A stretch of DNA of 64,000 nucleotides, taken from the NCBI GenBank assembly GCA_025094145.1, contig JALLLS010000050.1, positions 186,001-250,000 of the forward strand, written 5' to 3'. A program made the position numbers and the translations under genes. Below the pieces are notes generated by a model, which saw nothing but the letters and a program-made list of their open reading frames with translations, was not told where the DNA came from and made no database searches. Positions 21,155-31,939 of this stretch are shown one piece after another (the stretch's first letter is position 1; each line of letters begins with the position of its first letter). This stretch comes from Spinellus fusiger. Its lineage: Eukaryota; Mucoromycota; Mucoromycetes; Mucorales; Phycomycetaceae.

Positions 21155-23359
21155 CTAGCATCGTCGTGATACTGAATTTAAAGAGCCTGGTCTTCTTGCC
21201 TAGAAAAGGGAAAGTTGGGTGAGTTGCAAGGTGAGTTGTGTTCTTTGGCTTCTCCTTGGTGGGAGGAAGATCTGTGTCTTCTTACCTTCATACTCATAAA
21301 GTCATTGGCAAGTTCTGCTGATTCCTTTGAAGAGGGAGAAGCATGAATGTTGTGTAAGGTGCTTATTCTATCTATTAGACATGCAAACACAGGTTATTAG
21401 CTACTGGTCTTGTCCATGTCCATGTGTCTATGCCGAATACATTCAGCTGAATCTTACTTTGTCTTCGTCTTGACTCATGACGTGATGAAGGAGACACTGT
21501 CTGTCGATCAAAGGGAGTTCGCCGCCTTAAGCTGCGTTTATGACTGATACGAGTCGAAACATCTCTGAATAGATCATGACATACGTCTTTTTCATCTTCT
21601 TTGTCTTCTTTGATCTGTTTCCTCCGCTCATCAATAGCCGTCATTAGAGTGTCATGGAGGGTGTTTTGTTCTTGCTGTCATTTATTTATTTATTTCTTAG
21701 TCATTGTGGCTCTATTGATCTGTGGTCTTTCTATTGACAGAAGAACAAGTCCTCACCTCATAATTACTATCAATCGTAGTCATGTCTTTGTCAAGCTGAG
21801 TTTGTGCCAGGCTTAGTTGATACGTAGATACAAGGGCGGCATCTTGGATTGTTTTATCCCGCTTCTGTTCAAGGTCCGTGACAGCCTCTTTAAATAGCGA
21901 GTGAGTTCCTATACTCCATTCAGTTCAATTCCACTGGGTTTCGTCTTATTCTCTCTCATTCATTATAGAACCTTTTTTTTTCTTTTTTAAAAATAAAATA
22001 AAGAGAGAGAGAGAAGGAGTGCTAATGCTAATCATGCTAATGATATTCTTACTACTATTCCTACTGCAATAGTTACCCTCTTGGATACTTTGGAGCTCCT
22101 CTTGCAGTGACTTAAGTTTATCTTGGTAGATTCTAAACAAAAGAGAAAAAGGAGAATGAGTACAAGACCTTGTTCTCATGTGTCTGGATGTCTGTGTGTT
22201 AAAGAGATGAGGGGGATGTATTTACTCTTCGCTCTGTTCAATGAATTCGCTATCCATCCAAGCCATGAGTTCATTGAATCCACGAAGTCTGCTTAACATC
22301 TTGTCATGATGGACATGGGTGGGTTCATCTATTGAATAGGATCATGGTAAATGGAATGCAGGTCAACAAGCAAGCAAACATAAATATACAAATATATAAA
22401 TATATAAATATACAAATATACAAATATACAAATATACAAATATACAAATATACAAATATACAAATATACAAATATACAAATATACAAATATACAAATATA
22501 CAAATATACAAATACAATCATTCATTCATTAGAAGGGAGTTATTCCAACAATCCTGGAAAGACCAATACAGTTACCTTGCCACTGATTCCCGTACTGTGG
22601 GTGGTACGGGTCGTCATGGTCATGGAAGGTGAATTTGGGTGGTGAATCATGGTGGGGTTGGGGTGTGTGCCAAATAGAAGAGACAGGACGGTACAGATCA
22701 TTGGATAGTTTGGGCTCTTGCCATGGTGATATTGGAGGGTATGTCTGGAGGGACTGGAAACCCTGGGGTGAGTCAGAGGGTCTGTCATAAGGATAGTAGC
22801 TGGATTTACTATAGTAATCATCGGTAGGAGGTGCGGATGGCGCGTACATGTAAGGTATAGGTGGTGGGAGGTGGTTGTGGTGGCTGTGGTGGCTGTTGGT
22901 TGCACCCGTAGCTACACTTGTAGCTGCACTTGTAGTTGCACCTGTGCTAGTGCCTGTGCCTGTCGCTGTAAGGGCTGCCTGTGCAGTGGTGGTGGTGGTG
23001 GTGGTGGCAGTAGAGGCAGAAGAAGAGGATGAAGAAGGAAGAGAGGGTGGCGGTGCTGCTGTTGTGCTGGCTGTACCTGCTGCACTTGCTGCTGCTGTGG
23101 GTGGAGGAGGTGGCAAGGGAGGAGGTGGAGAAGAATGATGTCGCGCGTAATAGGGAATTGTATAGAAGGAAGGGTCTTCTAGTGTGGGCTGAGGTGCAAT
23201 CCTTTGTGGTTCTTTGGGTGAGCGAGGATGATGTACAGGTGGGAATGGCAATGGCGACCGTTGCTGCTTGTTGGTCAGTGGCGGAGGAATCACTGTGGGT
23301 GGGTGTGGGTGAGAATCAGCACCCGCTTGAGCGACGATATAGCCAAATTGTGGTAGCAT
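21155..23359 (-). CDS. Sds3-like histone deacetylase complex subunit, 480 aa
   Basis: Seven minus-strand exons join in phase: 23359-22576, 22328-22226, 22132-22077, 21908-21757, 21674-21458, 21371-21286 and 21199-21155. Residues 1-261 are low complexity: poly-Pro, Ala/Ser/Thr runs and His-rich patches. From about 275 comes the Sds3/BRMS1-type helical region: LMAWMDSEFIEQSEEIYQDK, LKSLQEELQSIQEGTHSLF and FKEAVTDLEQKRDKTIQDAA. A basic segment rich in Arg follows. Sds3 proteins tether Sin3 and Rpd3-type deacetylases and stabilise the repressor complex (established). The last 14-residue exon (ARRPGSLNSVSRRC) is preferred over read-through to 21178 because its donor and acceptor are strong. The family call rests on the helical block; the N-terminal extension is unusual. 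Confidence 0.82.
22376..22515 (+). repeat. Octanucleotide microsatellite (acaaatat)n
   Basis: About 15 near-perfect copies of an 8-bp unit, preceded by variant atataaat units. It lies inside the first intron (22575-22329) of the Sds3-like gene. It creates long stop-free but meaningless frames on both strands. Confidence 0.95.
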
Positions 23360-23937
23360 AAAAATAAGAGAAGAAGCAGAACAAATAAGGGTGACAAGCT
23401 AAAGAATACTGCTTTTTATAGGTGTGCAGTTTGGTAGAAAGTGAATCTATAGGTATGGATATGGATCTATGGATTCAAGCACATGTACAAATATAGGTAA
23501 ATGGAATAGATAAATAACTATCTTTGTAAAGCGAAACAGAATATGCACTGATATATATCTAAAAAAGATGAAAAAAACAAGGGATTTGTTATGTCAGTGG
23601 TGGTGGGACAGAGAACGGACCAGACAAAATGGCAGGAGTTTTGATCCTTGTCAAATAGAAATGGCAGAAGAGGACGATGAAAGTAAGAAGAAAAAAAAAA
23701 AGAAAAAAAAAGAGAGAGACTGATTGGGACGGCCGAATTGGGACGGGGATTGAACACTGGCTCAATCTATGACAGAGGAGTCTTATTCCACGTAATGATG
23801 CAGTAAAGCAAGGGTTTGTGAGCGTAGCTACAAGCAGAATGAGTGGAGTTGTGAGTCCATATCAAACAAGTGGAGGGAGTGAGTCAGCGAATGACGACAA
23901 TGGATCCATCCTCCAACTTGGATTGGCTCTGTACTCC
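23360..23937. other. Sds3-like promoter region
   Basis: 5' flank of the minus-strand Sds3-like gene, with purine/pyrimidine tracts near 23690-23720 (CT-rich on the gene strand). No other gene seen. Confidence 0.45.
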
Positions 23938-24183
23938 ACCCACCAACAGCACCCCGGATGTCCTACAGAACAGACAATGATATTTTATAAACAAATAGTC
24001 AATGGAATAGCCAATAGAATGGCCAATAGAATATACAGGTAAAGAGACAAAAGGTATATGTTATCATCCCACCAACAGCACTTTAGGTGTCCTACAGAAC
24101 AAATAATGATATTTTATAAACAAATAGCCAATGGAATGTACAGGTAAAGAGACAAAAGGTATAGGTTATTCTCCCACCAACAT
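23938..24183 (+). repeat. Tandem duplication, two and a fraction copies
   Basis: The block ccaccaacagca...gtcctacagaac...gatattttataaacaa...acaggtaaagagacaaaagg occurs at about 23938-24066 and again at about 24068-24166. A third start (ccaccaacatcat) follows. The second copy lacks about 20 bp of an internal aatagccaatagaa run. It lies between two genes and is non-coding. Confidence 0.8.
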
Positions 24184-24217
24184 CATAAAAGAAGAAATAC
24201 GATACTACAAGTAAGTG

Positions 24218-25639
24218 CTAATGCAGTTCAGGAGTGGAGTGGTGTTGGGTTAAAGGACTTGCTTGCTCGCGTGGAGTACTTGTGTCTCGAAGACGAGTGG
24301 CTGATGCATTATTACGCCACGAATTAGTAGATAATCCTGAAGACTTGAGGTAGTCGGGTGTCGTAAGATAAACAACACTGTCACTAGCAAGAATGGGATT
24401 GCGGATTCTATCGGAATAATGTCCGCCATCATAGGAAGAGGCATCGTCATCACGCTCAGCCATGGCATAGCGGCCAAACTGCTCATTATCACCAAAGAAC
24501 TTGGCAATCTTCTCGTGCTCCTTATTGGACTGGTATCGATGTAGGACCCACAGTGCACCGAGAATGACACAGACAAACACTGCTACTGCTGCTGCCAATA
24601 CACCCCACAACCAGGGTTGAATGGTATGAAAGATCTCTGGTCCATTGACACATAGCCCGCCATTGCTGCATGTGCCAGAGAGACATTCTCTGTCTTGGCT
24701 ACAGCTCTCTTGGATGGGCTTGGATGGAATGCATGCAGAAATGTCTCCGCAATAAGTCCCCAAAGTACAATTATCTCTAACGATGGTCTGTTCAATTGCA
24801 AAGCCACCTGCGTTGTAAGAGATGTAGGTAGTTCTAATAAAGAAAGCTGTGAGTCCACTGGAGTAAAAACCCCCTCATCGGTGTCTTTGTGTCTTTTATA
24901 ATATCTACCTTTCAGATCCACAATTGCCGTTCAATGGTGCACCTTTGATGAAGCAGGTGGAGTTTAAGCAGATTCCCAAATTGCCAGTACATTCATCATC
25001 TCGTTGCTATTGTAATGTAGTGTGTAGATGAGTAAAGAAGGCTGGATAGAAGAGAAGAGAATGGAATGGAAATAGACTTACTAATTCACAGGAGGCTCCA
25101 ACAGGAAGAAGAGGTCTGCACTGTGAATTATTGTCAGGGCAATAGGTAGTACTAGTACAGCGGTCGGGCATCTTTCTTAAAAGAACATCCCATCTGAAGA
25201 ATAGGAAAAAGAATAAGCAAAGTGAACGGGTTCAAGGAGAAACAAGGCAGTAGGATAAATAAGAGATGGAAAAATATTCCAATGTGTCCATCGATGCCTG
25301 CTTATTTTGCACAAAGAGTCTATTATTTTACCCTTTAAGATAATCGGCATTTGTGCAGCCTTTGTTGCTGCAAGTATTTGTTATGGGATTGCAATACAAA
25401 TAGACATTATCACAAGAATCTCCGTATTCATAACTAGAACTAGAAAGACAGTGGCGTAAGTAAACAAGTCATAAACAAGTCATAGAGATGAATCATGGGC
25501 TCTTCTTCCTTGATGTCGATCTGCCTTACGTGTAAAGAGGACTAGCAGAACATGCATCTCCTAGTTGCAATGCATTTGCGCACTGATATCCCAAGAGAAC
25601 ACTCACTGAAATCAAGTAGGCTCCAAACTTCATTTGCAT
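24218..25639 (-). CDS. Cysteine-rich single-pass membrane protein, 320 aa
   Basis: Five minus-strand exons join in phase: 25639-25530, 25433-25332, 25175-25082, 25006-24909 and 24776-24218. The N-terminus MQMKFGAYLISVSVLLGYQC is a signal peptide. About 165 extracellular residues follow with many paired cysteines (GDSCDNVYLYC, DECTGNLGICLNSTC, ECLSGTCSNGGLCV), resembling small EGF-like or disulfide-knot modules. One hydrophobic helix at about 190-213 (WGVLAAAVAVFVCVILGALW) precedes a cytoplasmic tail rich in Ser, Thr and Asp. It looks like a type I cell-surface protein. Similar predicted proteins are common in Mucoromycota (recollection, not checked). Receptor or cell-wall sensing is only a guess. 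Confidence 0.85.
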
Positions 25640-26840
25640 TCTTCCAGGAAGCTTCTCTTTTATATATCTAAGAAGGAGGAAAAGAAGAAAGAAACTGGAA
25701 TAAAATAATAATAATAAAAAAATAAAAAAAAGAGAGAAAAGGGTATGTTTTCTGGGAGAACGGAAGAAAGAGTCAAGTAGGGCTGAAAGATAAGAGTGGA
25801 CCTTGAAATATCAAGGCAGCAAGGGAACTATGGGGGCACAGAGTATTTTTACATCAAGTAGTAGGCTCCACGTGCACTTTTACCAACGAGCCATTCGGGA
25901 CGCTAAGCATAACGATAAAAATAACGATGGGCCATCCTTCTTGGTGCTTTCTTATTAGAGAATGGAATTGGCCTCGCTTGAAGAAGAAATAAAGGCCTTG
26001 TTCTTCTGCAGTAGTAACAAGATGAGACAAAAGGCCAATCTGCTTTCTATAGGAGATCAACTTGAAAGCAGAGCAGTTATTACAAGAGCTCCTGCAATTA
26101 GACTCGTTAAGGGATGCACCTATTTTATAAAGTGACTTGTTCTGTGTGTTATTGTGGTATATTGCAACATAGTCACCCTACTTTATCAAAAAGGAGAAGC
26201 TAGAATGTAGTCATGGAATATTTATATCCAGGAGCATAGTGTTCTTCTTCCATGGTATCTAGGTGAGTTACTAGGATGATCAACTTACAGCCATTTTCAT
26301 GCCATGACTGCTATAACTGCTACAACTGCTATAACTACTATTCACCCATCTCCACTCCATCTGTACTTCTCTCCTTGATTCTATTATTATTATTATTATT
26401 GCTATTTTCCCCTTCTTCCCTTTTTATTATTATGAATAGATAAAAGGGCCGAAAATGTAAATATCATCGACGGACGATAAAAAAAATGAAAAAGAAAAAA
26501 AGGTCAACTCTCAATGGCCAATTATAGTCTCTGTGCTTCCTATAGGCGAGTACAAATAGCAGAGATGCATTATGTACGCTCTATAAGTTCAACACAGCTC
26601 GTCGATAGCCCACCTGTCCGTTCATCCGTTTACCAATCCGCTTGTCTGTTTGCTAATCTGTCCTGCTCATCTGTCAGCCTGTCATTTCTATCCAAACTCA
26701 ACTGTGCAGGTTTTGCCTTGTTTTCCGTACCTTGTTTCATTTCCTTTATTCTCTTTTGTAGTAAACCATGATAGAAACCTCCCTCCCCCCCATTCACTTC
26801 ATTGTATGGAATTCATAATATTTGATATTTTATTTATACA
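25640..26840. other. Intergenic stretch
   Basis: Holds the promoter of the cysteine-rich membrane protein gene and the 3' flank of homoserine kinase. Short open frames at 25854-26060 (-) and 26514-26850 (+) show no domain. Small (ctgctataa)-like repeats occur near 26305-26340. Confidence 0.45.
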
Positions 26841-28028
26841 TTACAGATAGACACAGGTGGATCCATCGTCCACTACATCCAACACTTGGTAAGATGTTTC
26901 TGCTACACCGTGTTCTTTGAAGATGGCTTGGGCAGCCTCAGCAATGGCATCAAAATTCTTCGTAGCCAAAGCGAGGATGGTAGGACCAGCACCTGAGAGA
27001 CAGATCCCCAGTAAACCATCATACTTGTCAGGCGTAATACTACTTAAGATGTCTGGCAGTCCAGGAATCTTTACATAGAATTGTAAGTCCATTTATGGGC
27101 TATCATGGCATTGATTGTACTATTGTACTAATAATAAAAAGGCAATTTACCAGGGTTTTACGGTAGGGTTGGTGGATCTTATCTTGCATGGCATTAAAGA
27201 TAAGATCTGTATTGGGTGGTGATTGTCCAAGGGCAGTCGTCAATACAGCCAAACGCTGGAAATTAAAGATCTACAGAAGAAATGTTGCATTTTGAATGGC
27301 TGGTCCAATTCTACACAAACGCCACTTACAATGTCCTGTCGCTCATAAGTTGTAGGAAGAATGGCTCTGGCTTTGGCAGTAGCGAGTTTAAACTCGGGAA
27401 CAATAGCAATGGCCTTGATTTCCTTTGCCCATCCAAGACGTATGAAATGCCCAATGCCATGAGGAGGCTGAGGAAGATTAGGGCAAGGCACACTCTCCAG
27501 CAACGATTCAGACGTAGGAACACCTTCCAGTACTTCTGGACTCAACACAGACAAGTAAGAGGCCACAAATCCACCCACCAAGGCAGCAGCCACATTGTCA
27601 GGGTGACGTTCAATCATTAGACAGTAGTCCAATAAGCGGTTCTGACTCATGTTCAGCTGTCCCAAGGCATTTCCAAGGAGTACACCAGCAACTACTGCAG
27701 CGCCTGAAGATCCTAATCCTCTGCCCAATGGGATAGGGTTCTCGACATGGATTTTAACAAAGGAGGGAAACTCTGGTATTCCATTGGCAGAAAGAACATA
27801 GAGTGCTGTCTTGGTGATCAAATTGTGCTCCAGAACAAGAGGAACTTCTCCTGCTCCTTCTCCTGAATAGGTCATTTCAAAGGGCATCTCTCCTTCACAC
27901 TTTACTTCAACATCAAGTGTTAGATAGAGAGAAAGGGAAATGCCAAGCACGTCAAATCCTGGTCCAATGTTGGCTGTAGAACAGGGTGTGCGGATTCGGA
28001 AGCGTCTTGGTGAGTTTATAGAAGACAT
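26841..28028 (-). CDS. THR1: Homoserine kinase, 348 aa
   Basis: Three minus-strand exons join in phase: 28028-27330, 27270-27151 and 27068-26841. It is a GHMP-family kinase that phosphorylates homoserine with ATP in threonine synthesis, in the cytosol. The family blocks are present: RTPCSTANIGPGFDVLG near the start, the ATP-binding loop PIPLGRGLGSSGA at 98-110, ERHPDNVAAALVGG, RLAVLTTALG and the C-terminal LSGAGPTILAL (297-307). Length matches the usual 350-360. The third exon starts at IPGLPDIL using a tgtaaag acceptor, because the upstream ATG frame contains a stop. The start MSSINSP was chosen over an upstream MIFLFVF, which would add a hydrophobic leader not seen in the family. Confidence 0.96.
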
Positions 28029-28389
28029 TTTATATATAAAGACAAACAGAAATATCAAGCAAAAATAAAGGAAAGATGATTGATCGTCAATAGTCTTTAT
28101 TTAATCACTCGTTTGATAGATGTTATTCATGCTTACTGTGACTTGCTAAGTGAGTCCATATTTGTCATTGAATCCACAGGCATGATGGTTCATTCCTATT
28201 GGATGATAAGATGATAGGTTGAGTTTGTTTATTTTTATTTTTTTAATGAATCTCATGGAAACTGTAGTGATAGCCATTGTAGCAATAATAGTAGCCATAG
28301 ACACTGTGTTATGAAGAAAGATATTAGGGATTAAATTAATAATAACAATAATAATAATAACTAAAATATTAGTAGTAATAAAAATAGTA

Positions 28390-28910
28390 ATAAAAAGACT
28401 AGTAGCTACTTGGCTCACAGCGGACCATGACTGCTAGTCCTTTGGGCTCATAACTAAAGCCAATGCTTATCAGAATTGTGTGTTTTACAGTGTTGATATT
28501 CATTTCTGGGATCCAGATTTCAAAGTGGCATTGTAGGGGATACTATGTTCAGTTTCAGATGGTGAGGAGAAAGTCCGTTTGGGTTTATACTATTGAGATA
28601 TTCTACTGGAAGATCTACAGCTAATTCATCTGTGAGTGCTTTATCACTACTGTAAAAATGAAAGAAATCTGTCCATAATGTAGTCATTGATATGTATAAT
28701 ATCAGCGCTTTTTGGTGTAAGTATAGCTTTTGTAGCTACTTAGTCTTATTTATAATGGCAGTGTGTCATTTCCAGGATATAATAGGCTACCATGGATTAT
28801 ATCTGCTGAATTATTCATGTCATGGCATGTCAACAATATATCATCTGGAACTCTGATCAGTTCCAAGTCTTCTACTGTCTATCATAGATGTTTTATCCCA
28901 TACCATTGAT
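28390..28910 (-). pseudogene. Helitron-type PIF1 helicase C-terminal relic
   Basis: On the minus strand the region reads RVPDDILLTCHDMNNSADI, then FYSSDKALTDELAVDLPVEY and LNSINPNGLSPHHLKLN. After a stop it continues NLDPRNEY. The order 'Y-SSD ... P-EYLN---P-GL-PH-L-LK ... (R)NLDP' is the conserved C-terminal section of the PIF1-like helicase of Helitrons. Stops and frame changes show it is dead. The Rep domain and the CTRR-type 3' hairpin of Helitrons were not found nearby. Confidence 0.78.
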
Positions 28911-29774
28911 TTTGTAGCTGTTTTTATTTTTATTTATTTATTTTATAAATTGCTAACTACTAATTTCGCTTTTTAATATATAGAACCTGAAGTAACAGCA
29001 TCCTGTACACTACTTATTGTATCTCTTCTCAATGTGTCTTGGTTATGCCCTATAAAATCCAAATGACCTTGCTCAATGTTAGCATAGACTCTACACTGAT
29101 AAAGAGGGCTTTCTAAATAAATGCAAGTGATTCAGTTTTCTGTACATCAATCTGAAGCAGTAGTATTTTATTGTGTTTATCTTGATATATTAGTCATTGA
29201 CTGAACATGTATTTATATTCCAACCTAACTGTCCTGTAGGAAGAAGAAGTACGTAGCTCATATGATTGTATGACTGATTCATCTCACTCATTCTTTATAG
29301 TAAGCTGCCATTCCTTGATCTTATCACAATGTCACTACTCTCTGTTTGGTACTTATCATTATTTGGACAATTGTAATGACTTTTGCGCAAATGACTCTAT
29401 CCACAATAGCTTGTACATCGAATCATCAGATTTAATGTTTCATCTTCTTGTATATTGGTGTCGATTCCCTTGATATCAACCTCTATTTTCTTGTTCTGTT
29501 GGTTTACAGAATTAAGAGGACATCTGCAATTAGTTCTGCGAGAATATCCTAGCTGTGTACAGCTTGAGCAGTTATAGTATGAGTTGATATTTAAGTAACT
29601 TTGAAAAGAAGGAAAAAGAAGAGTACTAGTATAGTTCCATATTTCTTCCTTGTTTACTCACTCATTCAAGAAATACTTATGTGTCCGGCAAAAGAATATT
29701 AGCTATTTATTTGTCTGCTCGAAATAAGGCTTATGTGTCTGGTGAAAGAATGCGCCCTACAAAGAGATAAGATA
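28911..29774. other. Gene-free stretch next to the Helitron relic
   Basis: Carries the second copy of a short dispersed repeat (28976-29042). The 67-codon open frame at 29270-29473 is not supported. No RNA gene seen. Confidence 0.4.
28976..29042 (+). repeat. Short dispersed repeat, copy 2
   Basis: Matches 4281-4347 with scattered substitutions (taacagcatcctgtacac against caacagcatcctacacac). Confidence 0.5.
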
Positions 29775-30011
29775 ATAACAATAATAACAGTAATAACAGC
29801 AATAACAGCAATAACAACAATAACAACAATAACAACAATAACAACAATAACAACAATAACAACAATAACAACAATAACAACAATAACAACAATAACAACA
29901 ATAACAACAATAACAACAATAACAACAATAACAACAATAACAACAATAACAACAATAACAACAATAACAACAATAACAACAATAACAACAATAACAACAA
30001 TAACAACAATA
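29775..30011 (+). repeat. 9-bp satellite (caataacaa)n
   Basis: About 24 copies of a 9-bp unit, near perfect, degenerating at the left end into cagtaa/cagcaa variants. Because the unit is a multiple of three, frames on both strands stay open for 90-120 codons. None is likely to be a gene. Confidence 0.96.
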
Positions 30012-31162
30012 GTAAGAACACTGATCGAATTTATAATACTGGTAGAGTGAAAACAAATGAAGAAATTAAGCAATAATAATTAAATTAGTCTAAATGTTAA
30101 TAACAGCTCCTTAATAGCAATAGTGATAGTAGCAATATTAATATTAATGATAGTAATAATTGTGGTAATAGTAATAACGTGGGCTCTATTTATGAGTGAA
30201 ATAGAACGTCGAATGCCCTATTAAAGGCGGTAAGCTGAATTTTAAGTGTGTACAGTGACCATGTCAGCATAATAAAAATAGTCTGGTCTAACAAAAAGAT
30301 GAACAGAAAATCAGGCACTAAATCGACGCTAAAATAGTTAACATAAGATAAACCTTACCATTGAAGGATGTTGACCTACCTATCCATAAAGGTCACCTTG
30401 CGATCACTTTTTTTTTAAAACTTGCCTCTCATCAAAGAAGATTGCCATGAAAACAGCTAACCTATGACGCGATTTCATGAGTTATTTTTATGGGCTATAG
30501 TTTACACGAACACGAAGATGAACACAGCAAAAGACAGAGAAAGTCATTGAAACCAGTGTACCCTGTCGGTGTGGCTTAATCTTCTTTTATTGACATTGTT
30601 GGGCCTGGTGAAAAAGACAGACGATTGAATTCTATCCGACTTGTTCTTTCTGGAAGAATCCAGGTAGATAGACACAGACATGAAATAAATATTAATATAT
30701 AAATATATAAATATAAATATAAAAATATTAAAATAAATATAAAAATAAATATAAATATATTATCTATGCCATGATGTCCTACCAAGGCAGGTATCTTCTT
30801 CAATACCCCCTTATTTTCGTAATTCTCTTCATGGCAATTGTAGTCCTAATTCAACCTCCACCCAATGTGTCTGTGTGTTAAACCACAAAAAGAGCTGATT
30901 TGCTTCCCTTTTCAATATCGCACTACCTATCGGAAAAGGAAGTAAGGAGGGACAAGTGTATTGGTAATACTCTTACTATCCAATCATCAACCATTCCCGA
31001 TGGACCTTGAATAAGTATCGCATAACTTGCGCCTGTAGAGCTTATATAAGAAATCCCCAGAAATGCACTTTCCTACTACACTCTTTTCTGTTCCTCTTTT
31101 TCTTTCTTGCCAAGCTTTATCTTTTTTTTGTCTTTATCTTTCTTCTTTATTATATTCATTCC
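30012..31162. other. Intergenic stretch
   Basis: AT-rich, with an ataaatata run at 30690-30760. It ends in the pyrimidine-rich leader (31075-31150) of the next gene. No coding region supported. Confidence 0.45.
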
Positions 31163-31939
31163 ATGATGAGCACTGTCCGTATGTCTCCTGTTTATAAGCA
31201 TAGAGAAGTCATTCCTTCTTCTTCCTGTTCTTCCACAAGCTCAAACTCAAATTCGGGTAAATACTAATAAGATTAATTTATTCGTCAAAGTATGTTTATT
31301 CTTCTCATTAACTCAAACCTCTTTAGCTATCCGACGTCTCGAGCAGTTCAGGACACAACATGAACTAGCCCGCAATTTCTATGATGATTTTGAATTCTGC
31401 CCAGTACAGTGCCCGGACGAGGTAAATATTATTGGGGTGGGGGGTGGGGGAGGACTTCAAAAGTCTTTCTTTATTTCAGTTTCTTGGTGACTTACTTTAT
31501 GATTCTATAGCTCTATGAACACCGTGAAAGAATTCAGCAACGTATCTCACCACAGTCTTCTCCTCGTGCATCTCCACCGCTGGCCGCTGGTTATATCTCT
31601 CCACGCAAAAATAATGCCTCCAAACGAGCTATTCCTATCATAAATCCCACGAACATGGCACAAGTTTCGGTCCCTGCCAGACAGCCTTCCCCCTTGTCCC
31701 ACTGGTCAGCACAGTCCTCTGTACAAACATCGCACACAAGAATGCAGCCATCAGTCGTTTATGGTATGCACCCTTCTTCTGCCTATGAGCAACAACAGCA
31801 ACATCATCATCAACAACAACAACATCAACAACAGCATCAACAGCAATTACAACAATTACAAGCCATGTCTCGTTTCCATTACCATCATCAGGCTACTAAT
31901 ACCTTTACCCCCAACTTCTATGATGTTCTTGTGCAGTAA
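31163..31939 (+). CDS. Orphan Gln/His-rich protein, 205 aa
   Basis: Three exons in phase: 31163-31256, 31327-31421 and 31511-31939. The protein starts MMSTVRMSPVYKHREV. It has a short structured-looking core (AIRRLEQFRTQHELARNFYD, then DFEFCPVQCPDE and LYEHRERIQQRI) and ends in a Pro/Ser region with a Gln/His tract (QQQQHHHQQQQHQQQ). The longer upstream frame is rejected because it only translates a T-rich leader. The core suggests a short helix plus an acidic Cys motif. No family recognised; nuclear or regulatory function is a guess from composition. Confidence 0.75.

Noticed and set aside
22875..23361. Plus-strand Val/Ala- and Trp/Val-rich frames
   Set aside because: Shadows of the Pro/Ala/Thr-rich first exon of the minus-strand Sds3-like gene.
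29699..30073. Poly-Leu, poly-Val/Ile and Tyr/Cys repeat proteins
   Set aside because: Artefacts of the 9-bp satellite, which is open in several frames.
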